Assembly (NCBI GenBank): GCA_900128395.1
Contig: LT649973.1
Location: forward strand, 1-10,947
From: Stramenopiles sp. TOSAG23-2
Lineage: Eukaryota > Sar
Length of the DNA stretch: 10,947 nucleotides
Reading direction: 5' to 3'
Part shown: positions 1-7,070 of the stretch, one piece after another
Numbering within the stretch: position 1 is the stretch's first letter
Layout of the letters: each line of letters starts with the position of its first letter
Translations under genes and position numbers: made by a program
The notes under the pieces: model-generated
What the model saw: the letters and a program-made list of their open reading frames with translations, nothing else
Told to the model about the DNA's origin: nothing
The model's database searches: none

Positions 1-789
1 TTTGACTAAGTTAAATTTTCAATTATTTCATAGGTAAATATACTTCTTAGTTATAAATATATGAAGTATAATGCTATTTCATGCTATCGATTTTACCATG
101 TTATAAGCATTTTGACAATCTACTATGAGACCCTTAAATTGTTTTAAATTTTATAAACTAAAAGTAATTACTTATGATATTTCAGGGCAGGGGTCCTTGC
201 CTGGCAGGCGAATGTTGTAAAATGATGGATAAAAAAAAGATATACTACTTTTTTACAATATTATAAGTACGAATTTTGTATACTAATATTACTATTTGAC
301 CAAAAATCACATTGATAATATATGATCTAGATCCGTTTTTTCATCTCCTCACAACATGTTGCACATCAGACTTTCCGGTAATAATACCTGGTATAATAGC
401 TCCTATAATTGAACTAATATTACAGTATAATATCGACAGACTTTTTACAACAACATGATGATACCTGGCCCTAAGGCTGGTAATAATAATATGATGTGAA
501 ATGAGGAATGCCGAATGACAGTTTAATTTTTTTTTACCAACAACAACACAACAAATAATTAATCCTGGTAATATAAATATAGTATTAATACTGTACGGGT
601 ATAGTCTATAGATTATATTGATTGTTTAAATTATATTACGTATCATATTTCGATTTTAACATAACATTGTCATATTCAACGTAAAACATATTAAAGTATT
701 TATTAAACAAAAAAAGTAGAAAAGGTTAGAATCAATAGTAAAATAAATTTATATACGAGAAATAGCAAGTACGTTATTTACAACCAAAT
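1..789. other. AT-rich non-coding region upstream of the large EF-hand gene
   Basis: I see no gene on either strand here. The stretch is AT-rich with short A and T runs. It holds a few GC-richer islands: a short perfect palindrome GCCTGGCAGGC at 199-209 and an imperfect hairpin at about 464-482 (ACC..GCC, loop, GGC.GGT). The phrase ACCTGG or CCTGGTA recurs loosely near 388, 462 and 564. The last part must contain the promoter and 5' leader of the gene starting at 790, but no TATA-type or initiator element stands out from the AT-rich background. The left part could hold the 3' flank of a gene outside the window. Confidence 0.5.
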
Positions 790-3700
790 ATGGATGATGA
801 TAATACCAATAGTTTAATAACATCTACCCCTGGTGGTATAACTACACCAGGTGATGGTGTTTTATCTTCACCTCCCTTTAGTACTAGAGGCACAAATATT
901 GACTCAGATGGATTATCGGGATATATTGGCATTTCCTTTGGCAAATCCAGAAGCGATGGGATGAATAGTGAAAGTGCCATTTACACGCCATATGATGGTG
1001 CAAGTAGCACGTATAATAATATCAACAGCGGCTATACCAATAATGTAATGGGTAGTATGAATAACAAAATTTACAATAACTATGGACAACCGAATCAACC
1101 TGATAACAATGCATCGTTGCAAAAACCTAAGAAAACGGTTGTACTACATCAAGTATGGGGAGAGGGCACGACTAACAACAGCAATGGCAAGAATAAAAAT
1201 AACGCTCAAAGACATGTTGGCACATCGCCCTCATTATTTTTACATTTACCAAGAAAAAATTCTAATAATACATTTTCAACGTCGTTACCTTCATCTAATA
1301 TAAATAAACAACCATCACGTTTATTAGCAACAGCACAAGTAATATCACCTAGTGTTGAAGATTTAGATGCACGTTTGAATAGAATGAAGGAAAGAGTCTC
1401 TAGATCTTTGGCAAACAATGGACGTCGTAGTCCAGGTAAAAGAAACATGCGGCCAAATACAACGCAAACATTACATACGGATAAAAACATGATTCCAACT
1501 TCACCAAAAAATAAAAGAAATTTACGCCCATTACACCTTGTAAAAACTGATGTGGAAAATACGAAAATTAATTCATATGGTGATTTAGAATTACCAAATC
1601 AACCGGAATTACGCAAATGGATGGAAAGTTATACATATGAACAAGCACAATATAAATCATTCGCATTGCATGCGGAGATGCATTTAAAAAGATTAGTTTT
1701 ATTAGGACCATTACCAAATCGCCTTGCATTAGCCGTAAGTCTTGATATATTGGGACAATTGCCAAATGTTGTCGGTCGATACTCTGACATTGTAAATAAA
1801 ATACATGATGTGTTATATCAATCATGCTATGTTCCAATTGAAATGTCATTAGAAGACATGTCATCTACAAAAGAAAGTAAGAAACCAAGTACATTGATTG
1901 AATATTTTAATCGCAAATGTTTTTTTTTAGAATATGAAAAAGCAAAGCGTCATTCAGACCAAGTACTCGAAGCAGTTAAGAAATTAGGTGTAGATGCAAG
2001 GTCAACTTTGCAATTTATGGCTCCGATTGAGATACACAAAATTGTAAAAGATGTTTTACTTGGTCTGGATTTATTTAATGATGAAGTTCGATATAAAGCA
2101 TTAAATGGTTTGGGTCCAAAAGATGCTGCAAAAATGGTTTTAAATGCATTTGAATGCTCGAAAAAGATCCACACAGCAAATCAGACCATAGGTTTGTTAT
2201 TATCTATTATAAAGAAAACAAATCCTGAACAAAAAGCAGCAATTTACGAATCTTTATTTGAAGATGTAGCAGGAGATGGCATGATACGATGGTTAATTGA
2301 AGATGCAGACGAAACATTGCAAGAAGATGTTTACCGCTCTTTGACGGAAGGTTTTGTAAATAATAATAAAAATATAGATAATCGTAGCGGTGGCGGCAGA
2401 GGAAGTCAATTTATGAATACGCTGCTACGAAATGGACAAAATGCACTAAGAAGAAATAATGGTGGCAATAGTGGAATGGGAAATATGGTAAATGGGGCAA
2501 TGATTTCAGTGGGTAATGGCGATATGGCTTCTAGCGTAGAAAGCTTTTTAAGTACAGCAACGGAAGAAGATGTGGAAATATTACGTAAAATTATTATGCA
2601 TGCAGATGAAGAACATGGAGTGCGATGGAAATTAATTTTGCCATGGGAAGAGGATGAGGATGGCGTTATTTTGGATAATCAAGGCGATAAATTTGATACA
2701 AGCAAAATCGATGCAGCAAAAAGGGTACATCAAGAGATAGATACGGAGAAGAAAGCCAGAAGTGTAATTGGAATGCTTCGCACTAAAGTGCACCAAGGAA
2801 AACATCGTAAGCGCAGGAAGAAAAAATTGAAAATAACAATGGCTAAATTTAAACTTGCAGCAAGGACGGTTATGTTAGCATCGGAAAAAGCAACCGATGA
2901 AAAGGCAAAGAAGAAAGTTATTTCTGTAGATATTTCTGCCAATTCAGCAGAAGCATTTGATGCAGATATCCAAGTCAACAGCGCAGATATTGATGCCGCC
3001 ATGCATGCATTTGAAGATAAAAGTGAAAGTTTTATCAAATTTTGTCATCGCCAGAAGAAAAAGTTGTTAAATATTTTTGAAAATTTAACTGCAGATGAAC
3101 TTGCGAATAACAAACGAAGTACAATAGCTGATTGGAATAAAATTTGCCAGGAGCATAATTTAAAAATACCGGATACAGTAGAAAAAGACATTTTAAAAAC
3201 ATTAGGTGCACCAGATGGGCACGGTAATATAGATATAAACCAATGGGTATCATATTTAGATTCTATGATATCGGTTAATACGGCACACGAAGGAGATATT
3301 ATGTCAAAGATGGGAATGGGTGAAAATGGCAGTCTAGTAGAGAATGATCAATCATGGATGGTGCATTTGCTTGATATGGTTGAGTTGGCAGAAGAAAAAT
3401 CAAAGAAGAAAAAGCGCTTGATGATACGAGTAAATAAGAAATCATACCCACCATCGTTCAATTTTTCAATTTCATCTACAAGATTTAACGCGCAAGATTT
3501 TACACGTGCTGCATCGAAGAATTTAAACCATACTCTCCAAGAAATTGCTGGAATATATCCTGAATATTACCACACGGAAATTAACCAATCAAATAAAACT
3601 AGAGAGTCATTTTCTAGTTTTGTATATTCTCATTACCTTGCAAATTTTGGCTTGCCAAAAATTGCTGATGTGAATCTGATGGGTTTAGTTGCAGCCACGC

Positions 3701-5085
3701 TTGCACAACAAAGTACAAATAAACGAGTGGAAACATTTGGACAGTTTTTTCTTACTAAGAAATTAGATTTCTATATTGAAGAGTATTGCCGAACAATTAT
3801 TCATTTAGATCAGTTAGATAAAAAGGATCGTTGGAGTCCAAACAAAAAGAGGCAAACAAGTGCATCACGAAAAACTAGTTTTTCTACATCGAGTAGCAAT
3901 AAAAAAGCACATATTTCCCATTCAAAGAAAAAGAAAGGGCATTTGCCACTTTCTGAAAATTGGGTTGTTGGCCTGTCAACAATGTTAAAAATTTGCTCAG
4001 AAACGATGCATCGTATGCCATTGAGTTTATGGGATAGTTTTGTGATACAAGTGGAAGAACTTGCAGATGAAAGTAGGAATCACCAAAAGGAGATTGGAAG
4101 CGAAAGTCCACCAAGAAAAAAATCATTGTCACCAAAAAAAGTTGGTAAAGATAGAAGTAACAGCGTCAGCAGCAGCATCACTGATGATGAAAGCCCAAGA
4201 AAAAAAGTTGATAATTCACCAAGGAAAGGATCACACCATCACCATCGTAGAATATCTGTAATTATGAACGATCCAAAGACACGCCACATAGCAGTTGATG
4301 TCGACAAGTGTATGGAAATTATGTTGGAAACATTGCAGGAAGATCGATTGTTAAAGGTGAAACATTTAGCAAGTCTATTTTCAGCTGCTGATGTTGATGG
4401 GAATGGTGAATTATCATTTTCTGAATTTTCAACTTTGATTCATTCATTAGATCCAATAATGGATGACTCTGCAATTGTGAAAATTTATCGTGAAGCTTTG
4501 TTATTAAATGAGGATCCTAATTGTGAGATGACCACGCAGAGTTTCGTTGCCGCCGTTGAAGCGCATGGTTTGATGCATTTAGCAGTAGAAAATTCAAGTG
4601 CATTGGGAAGTGTGATGGGCGATATGAATGCGTTGAAAAAAACATGGCAGGAAAGTAAACCATTTATTGTCGGGACTTTCGAAGCGTTGCTTCGGGATTT
4701 AGATGAAGATTCTGATTTATTAGTGTACAAAGAATCTGGCGATAAATCGTTGCAAGGTATTAAAGATCGTGTTTTAGCCTTAGAAAAATTAATATTAGAA
4801 AATTCTGCACCCAAAAAAGCATGGCAATCTTATTGGATTGTCATGCGTGAATTTTGGAATGCAGCAACTGAAGGACCAGGTATACAAACTTTATATCCAC
4901 TGGAATTAAGTATGGATAAACGAAGTGAGGACATTGCATTACGATTAGGGGATCATAATACAATGGAGACAGAACCGAGTGAAAGAGTTAGAAGAAAATC
5001 TTTAGTACATTTATTAATGCCAGATACACGACGTATAACAGTAACTATGCCTAGTATGATAGGGAACTCAAAGAGTAATATATAA
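790..5085 (+). CDS. Large EF-hand protein with TSNAXIP1-like N-terminal helical region (putative flagellar/cytoskeletal protein)
   Basis: This is an uninterrupted 1431-residue protein whose ATG has A at -3. Residues 1-255 are low-complexity, rich in Asn, Ser, Gly and Pro. Residues 273-350 are helical (LKRL...GPLPNRL...YSDIVNKIHDVL) and faintly recall the N-terminal domain of translin-associated factor X-interacting protein 1; more helices run to about 520. A strongly basic cluster lies at 671-681. Residues 807-818 form a degenerate EF-hand loop (Ala at position 1, Gln at 12). Residues 938-990 form a helical module around FVYSHYLANFGLPK. An SP-basic cluster spans 1106-1146 and a His4 run sits at 1149-1152. 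A canonical EF-hand loop is at D1201-D1203-N1205-E1207-S1209-E1212, so calcium binding is likely. RRIS (S1156) and RRKS (S1404) fit PKA-type sites. There is no signal peptide or membrane segment. I cannot name the gene; a flagellar or axonemal role is inference. Confidence 0.85.
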   Translation: MDDDNTNSLITSTPGGITTPGDGVLSSPPFSTRGTNIDSDGLSGYIGISFGKSRSDGMNSESAIYTPYDGASSTYNNINSGYTNNVMGSMNNKIYNNYGQPNQPDNNASLQKPKKTVVLHQVWGEGTTNNSNGKNKNNAQRHVGTSPSLFLHLPRKNSNNTFSTSLPSSNINKQPSRLLATAQVISPSVEDLDARLNRMKERVSRSLANNGRRSPGKRNMRPNTTQTLHTDKNMIPTSPKNKRNLRPLHLVKTDVENTKINSYGDLELPNQPELRKWMESYTYEQAQYKSFALHAEMHLKRLVLLGPLPNRLALAVSLDILGQLPNVVGRYSDIVNKIHDVLYQSCYVPIEMSLEDMSSTKESKKPSTLIEYFNRKCFFLEYEKAKRHSDQVLEAVKKLGVDARSTLQFMAPIEIHKIVKDVLLGLDLFNDEVRYKALNGLGPKDAAKMVLNAFECSKKIHTANQTIGLLLSIIKKTNPEQKAAIYESLFEDVAGDGMIRWLIEDADETLQEDVYRSLTEGFVNNNKNIDNRSGGGRGSQFMNTLLRNGQNALRRNNGGNSGMGNMVNGAMISVGNGDMASSVESFLSTATEEDVEILRKIIMHADEEHGVRWKLILPWEEDEDGVILDNQGDKFDTSKIDAAKRVHQEIDTEKKARSVIGMLRTKVHQGKHRKRRKKKLKITMAKFKLAARTVMLASEKATDEKAKKKVISVDISANSAEAFDADIQVNSADIDAAMHAFEDKSESFIKFCHRQKKKLLNIFENLTADELANNKRSTIADWNKICQEHNLKIPDTVEKDILKTLGAPDGHGNIDINQWVSYLDSMISVNTAHEGDIMSKMGMGENGSLVENDQSWMVHLLDMVELAEEKSKKKKRLMIRVNKKSYPPSFNFSISSTRFNAQDFTRAASKNLNHTLQEIAGIYPEYYHTEINQSNKTRESFSSFVYSHYLANFGLPKIADVNLMGLVAATLAQQSTNKRVETFGQFFLTKKLDFYIEEYCRTIIHLDQLDKKDRWSPNKKRQTSASRKTSFSTSSSNKKAHISHSKKKKGHLPLSENWVVGLSTMLKICSETMHRMPLSLWDSFVIQVEELADESRNHQKEIGSESPPRKKSLSPKKVGKDRSNSVSSSITDDESPRKKVDNSPRKGSHHHHRRISVIMNDPKTRHIAVDVDKCMEIMLETLQEDRLLKVKHLASLFSAADVDGNGELSFSEFSTLIHSLDPIMDDSAIVKIYREALLLNEDPNCEMTTQSFVAAVEAHGLMHLAVENSSALGSVMGDMNALKKTWQESKPFIVGTFEALLRDLDEDSDLLVYKESGDKSLQGIKDRVLALEKLILENSAPKKAWQSYWIVMREFWNAATEGPGIQTLYPLELSMDKRSEDIALRLGDHNTMETEPSERVRRKSLVHLLMPDTRRITVTMPSMIGNSKSNI

Positions 5086-5223
5086 AAAAATATAAAAAAA
5101 CTACTCGTAAGAGATATGATATATACGAGATGACGTATTTTTGCAAAAACAAATATTACGCGAGAATAAAAATAATATATTTTTATATAAGATTATATAT
5201 GTAATATATATATATAACTATTT
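5086..5223. other. Convergent intergenic spacer with shared 3' ends
   Basis: This 138-bp spacer lies between two tail-to-tail genes. It is very AT-rich, with TA-dinucleotide runs towards its right end (about 5195-5217). AATAAA occurs on the + strand at 5165-5170, about 80 bases past the stop of the large gene, and is a plausible polyadenylation signal. The minus-strand gene has no clear AATAAA in this spacer, so its 3' end may use a variant signal or reach into the neighbour. Confidence 0.4.
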
Positions 5224-5877
5224 TCATAACGATAATCCACCTGTTTTTAAATTTTCTTGATGATATGGTCTACTATTATTCTTATCATTATAAAGCAACG
5301 CTTCTTGTTGTTTTGATGATAATATTAAATTATTATTAGGATGATGATATTGTGTTTGTTTTACATTATTATTATTATTATTATATTGTTGCTGTTGATG
5401 ATGATGATTTGCCCCGACAGTTGTTGATACAGGCAAATCATTATTATTCATTTTAATATATTGATCATGTTGTTGATAATACCCACCGTAATTATTATTT
5501 CTATTATTATTATGTACATTATTATGACTAATTCTAGGTGTCTTATCCAAGTTATTGTCATCTGTATCACTATTATTATTACTACTATTGTAATCAATTG
5601 CTCCATAAGAAATAGAATGATCATGATGATCTCCTTCTTCCACTAAGTTTGCACTAGAATCGTTAGACGTATTCGACCAAGTAGAATCTGTCCGATGTCG
5701 TGGGTTTGTACTGGAAGAATCGCTATCTGAATCATATCTTTCACGCATAACTGAACGTGCCCATTGCATAAACCTAACTTGTTCCCTTTCTAATTTATAT
5801 TTATGATAAAACCAATATATGACAAGACCAGTACACGTTAATATAAAAATGACGAGGAGAGAAGTACCAAAATTCAT
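5224..5877 (-). CDS. Small single-pass membrane protein with Ser/Asp- and Asn/His/Gln-rich tail
   Basis: I do not recognise a family. From the first ATG (antisense of 5875-5877, in a strong ACCACCATG context) it encodes 217 residues. An upstream in-frame GTG at 5901 would only add residues read from the AC-repeat, so I reject it. Residues about 5-25 are one hydrophobic helix (LLVIFILTCTGLVIYWFY), followed by a basic juxtamembrane stretch (YHKYKLEREQVRF...RSVMRER). That suggests a short outside N-terminus and a cytosolic tail by the positive-inside rule. The tail is first acidic and Ser-rich (DSDSDSSS), then dominated by Asn, His and Gln homopolymers, including an N6 run and HHHQQQQ. No enzymatic motif is visible. 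The TM-plus-basic-anchor layout and good start context argue for a real gene, but low complexity makes homology hard to judge. Confidence 0.6.
   Translation of the reverse strand: MNFGTSLLVIFILTCTGLVIYWFYHKYKLEREQVRFMQWARSVMRERYDSDSDSSSTNPRHRTDSTWSNTSNDSSANLVEEGDHHDHSISYGAIDYNSSNNNSDTDDNNLDKTPRISHNNVHNNNRNNNYGGYYQQHDQYIKMNNNDLPVSTTVGANHHHQQQQYNNNNNNVKQTQYHHPNNNLILSSKQQEALLYNDKNNSRPYHQENLKTGGLSL
5365..5382. repeat. (ATT)6 trinucleotide repeat
   Basis: Six ATT units lie inside the small membrane-protein gene and read as an Asn6 run on its coding strand (AAT codons). It is a likely length-variable microsatellite. Confidence 0.9.
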
Positions 5878-5883
5878 GGTGGT

Positions 5884-5901
5884 ACACACACACACACACA
5901 C
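5884..5901. repeat. (AC)9 dinucleotide repeat in 5' leader
   Basis: Nine AC units begin six bases upstream of the ATG of the minus-strand membrane-protein gene (GT on its coding strand). The repeat extends the frame upstream without an ATG, which explains the apparent longer ORF. Confidence 0.9.
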
Positions 5902-6286
5902 TTTTATTTACTTGTGAAAAAAATATCTACGTTGTTGATATTAATTTTTGTTGCTGATTGTGTTCCACATATATATACAGTATATGTTTTATATGTGTAT
6001 ACAAAATATACTTATATGTATTTTTCTGGCTACTATATGTATGTGGTGGCAAGTGGCAAGGTGCACAGGTGGCACTATCCAGGCTTTTGTTGCTGTGCAT
6101 CGTTTGTGCGGACTTTCTGATTATGATGATGTGGCATTGTATTTTCATGTATTCGCAAAATTCCAATGATATTTCCATGGTAAATAAAATAAAAATTGTA
6201 ATTGACTATATATAGTAAAAGTTTGCAAATTTTGGTAACATATATTAGCAAGCAACAAAAATGTTGCTTACCTAAGTTTGCTCTTG
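5902..6286. other. Spacer between the membrane-protein gene and tRNA-Ser
   Basis: No gene is supported here. The stretch is AT-rich with some GT-rich patches near 6040-6110 and should contain the promoter of the minus-strand gene ending at 5224. Short ORFs on both strands lack recognisable protein features. A perfect hairpin at 6250-6269 precedes the tRNA. Confidence 0.45.
6250..6269 (+). repeat. Perfect 8-bp hairpin upstream of tRNA-Ser
   Basis: AAGCAACA (6250-6257) is followed by a four-A loop and TGTTGCTT (6262-6269), a perfect 8-bp inverted repeat. It ends 17 bases before the first base of the tRNA, inside the likely tRNA 5' leader or transcription-start region. Confidence 0.7.
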
Positions 6287-6368
6287 GTCTGTTTGTCCGA
6301 GTGGTTAAGGAGGTGGACTGCTAATCCATTGTGCTCAGCACGCGTAGGTTCAAATCCTGCAGCAGACG
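6287..6368 (+). tRNA. tRNA-Ser(GCT)
   Basis: The full cloverleaf can be folded by hand. The acceptor stem GTCTGTT/AGCAGAC has seven pairs with one G-U. The D-stem is TCC/GGA. The anticodon stem GTGGA/TCCAT encloses loop CTGCTAA with anticodon GCT at 6320-6322, which reads AGC/AGT serine codons. The long variable arm (GTGC, loop, GCAC, about 6331-6341) is the class II serine hallmark. The T-stem GTAGG/CCTGC encloses loop TTCAAAT. Discriminator base G73 at 6368 is the expected serine identity element. A box (6295-6305 region) and B box (GGTTCAAATCC) for Pol III are present. No intron and no encoded CCA. Confidence 0.97.
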
Positions 6369-6373
6369 TTAAC

Positions 6374-6379
6374 TTTTTT
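6374..6379 (+). terminator. RNA polymerase III T-run terminator
   Basis: Six T residues begin five bases after the tRNA discriminator base, the usual Pol III termination signal for a tRNA gene. Confidence 0.85.
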
Positions 6380-7070
6380 GTCTGGATGACTTCTTTTTTT
6401 GCTCTTCCATTCTTCTTTTCTTTTTCCTTCCTGCTTGTTGCACCTAGAGAGAGCAAAGGAAAAGAGAGATGGAGACGACAGAGAAGCAGAACGGTAACGG
6501 AGAACGGAGTGCGAGATACTAGTGGAGCTATCCTTTTAGTCTGTGATATTGTGTATTTTTTAAAAGAATTACCATATCTATCTATTTGTTCCTTTACATC
6601 TCTTAAAGAAAACCTTCAAATGTATGTGCGCGCTGTATCTACACAATGAATAGTTGCAACGTCACGAATTGCTCTATACATCCATGTTTCATTACATTGT
6701 ACATTGTTTCTGCATATCTATTTCAAGCCAGCAAGCTATAGTATTATCAAAAAAAGATACAACAAAGAAGAGTCGAAGATACGCCAAAGATAATTATTTG
6801 TAGGTTATTAAGGTATTCTAATTTCAGGACAGCAGGAATAATATTACTTATAGGCACATATAATAGCAAGTTGCTATTATACAAAAAAAAGATCGGATAT
6901 CGGATAGCTTATCTGTATGTGTATATACTACTACAAGAAAATATATGATAATGATGGAAAAAAAAAAAAGAAAATAATAATTGTTATTTCAATTACAATC
7001 TGTCAACTCTGGATTAGAAATGATATGGTACTGTCTAAATACCACCAACAAAATGTATAAAAAATAGAAA
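6380..7070. other. Non-coding region upstream of the dioxygenase gene
   Basis: No gene is supported in these roughly 690 bases. From left to right there is a pyrimidine-rich tract (about 6391-6434), then a purine-rich tract (about 6446-6491), mixed AT-rich DNA, a 23-nt near-perfect palindrome (6859-6881), a tandem ATCGGAT heptamer (6892-6905) and an A12 run (6958-6969). The right part should contain the promoter and leader of the gene at 7071. An ORF that starts inside the tRNA and runs to about 6649 is not credible as a protein. Confidence 0.45.
6859..6881. repeat. 23-nt near-perfect palindrome
   Basis: Eleven-base arms (TATAATAGCAA and its exact complement) are separated by a single central G at 6870. 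It lies about 190 bases upstream of the dioxygenase ATG. It could be a dimeric transcription-factor site or a hairpin in a leader RNA; the sequence alone does not decide. Confidence 0.75.

Noticed and set aside
170-190. Possible 3' splice site (TTTCAG) and upstream exon
   Set aside because: No open frame of useful length follows it, and the other genes in the window need no introns.
2730-3253. Minus-strand ORFs inside the large gene
   Set aside because: They are shadows of a well-supported coding frame with an EF-hand and consistent composition.
5195-5217. TA-rich run as a mobile-element or origin signal
   Set aside because: Plain AT-rich 3' spacer; there are no terminal repeats, target duplications or element genes nearby.
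5878-5901. Longer start (GTG at 5901) for the small membrane protein
   Set aside because: It adds only Cys/Val residues read from the AC repeat and is not an ATG. The ATG at 5877 has a strong context and starts directly before the TM helix.
5914-6215. Several overlapping ORFs on both strands left of the tRNA
   Set aside because: They are short, mutually overlapping, rich in Tyr/Ile/Cys from AT/GT-rich DNA and show no motif.
6278-6649. 123-codon + strand ORF
   Set aside because: It runs straight through the tRNA-Ser gene, its terminator and the pyrimidine/purine tracts. The translation has no protein-like pattern beyond composition bias.
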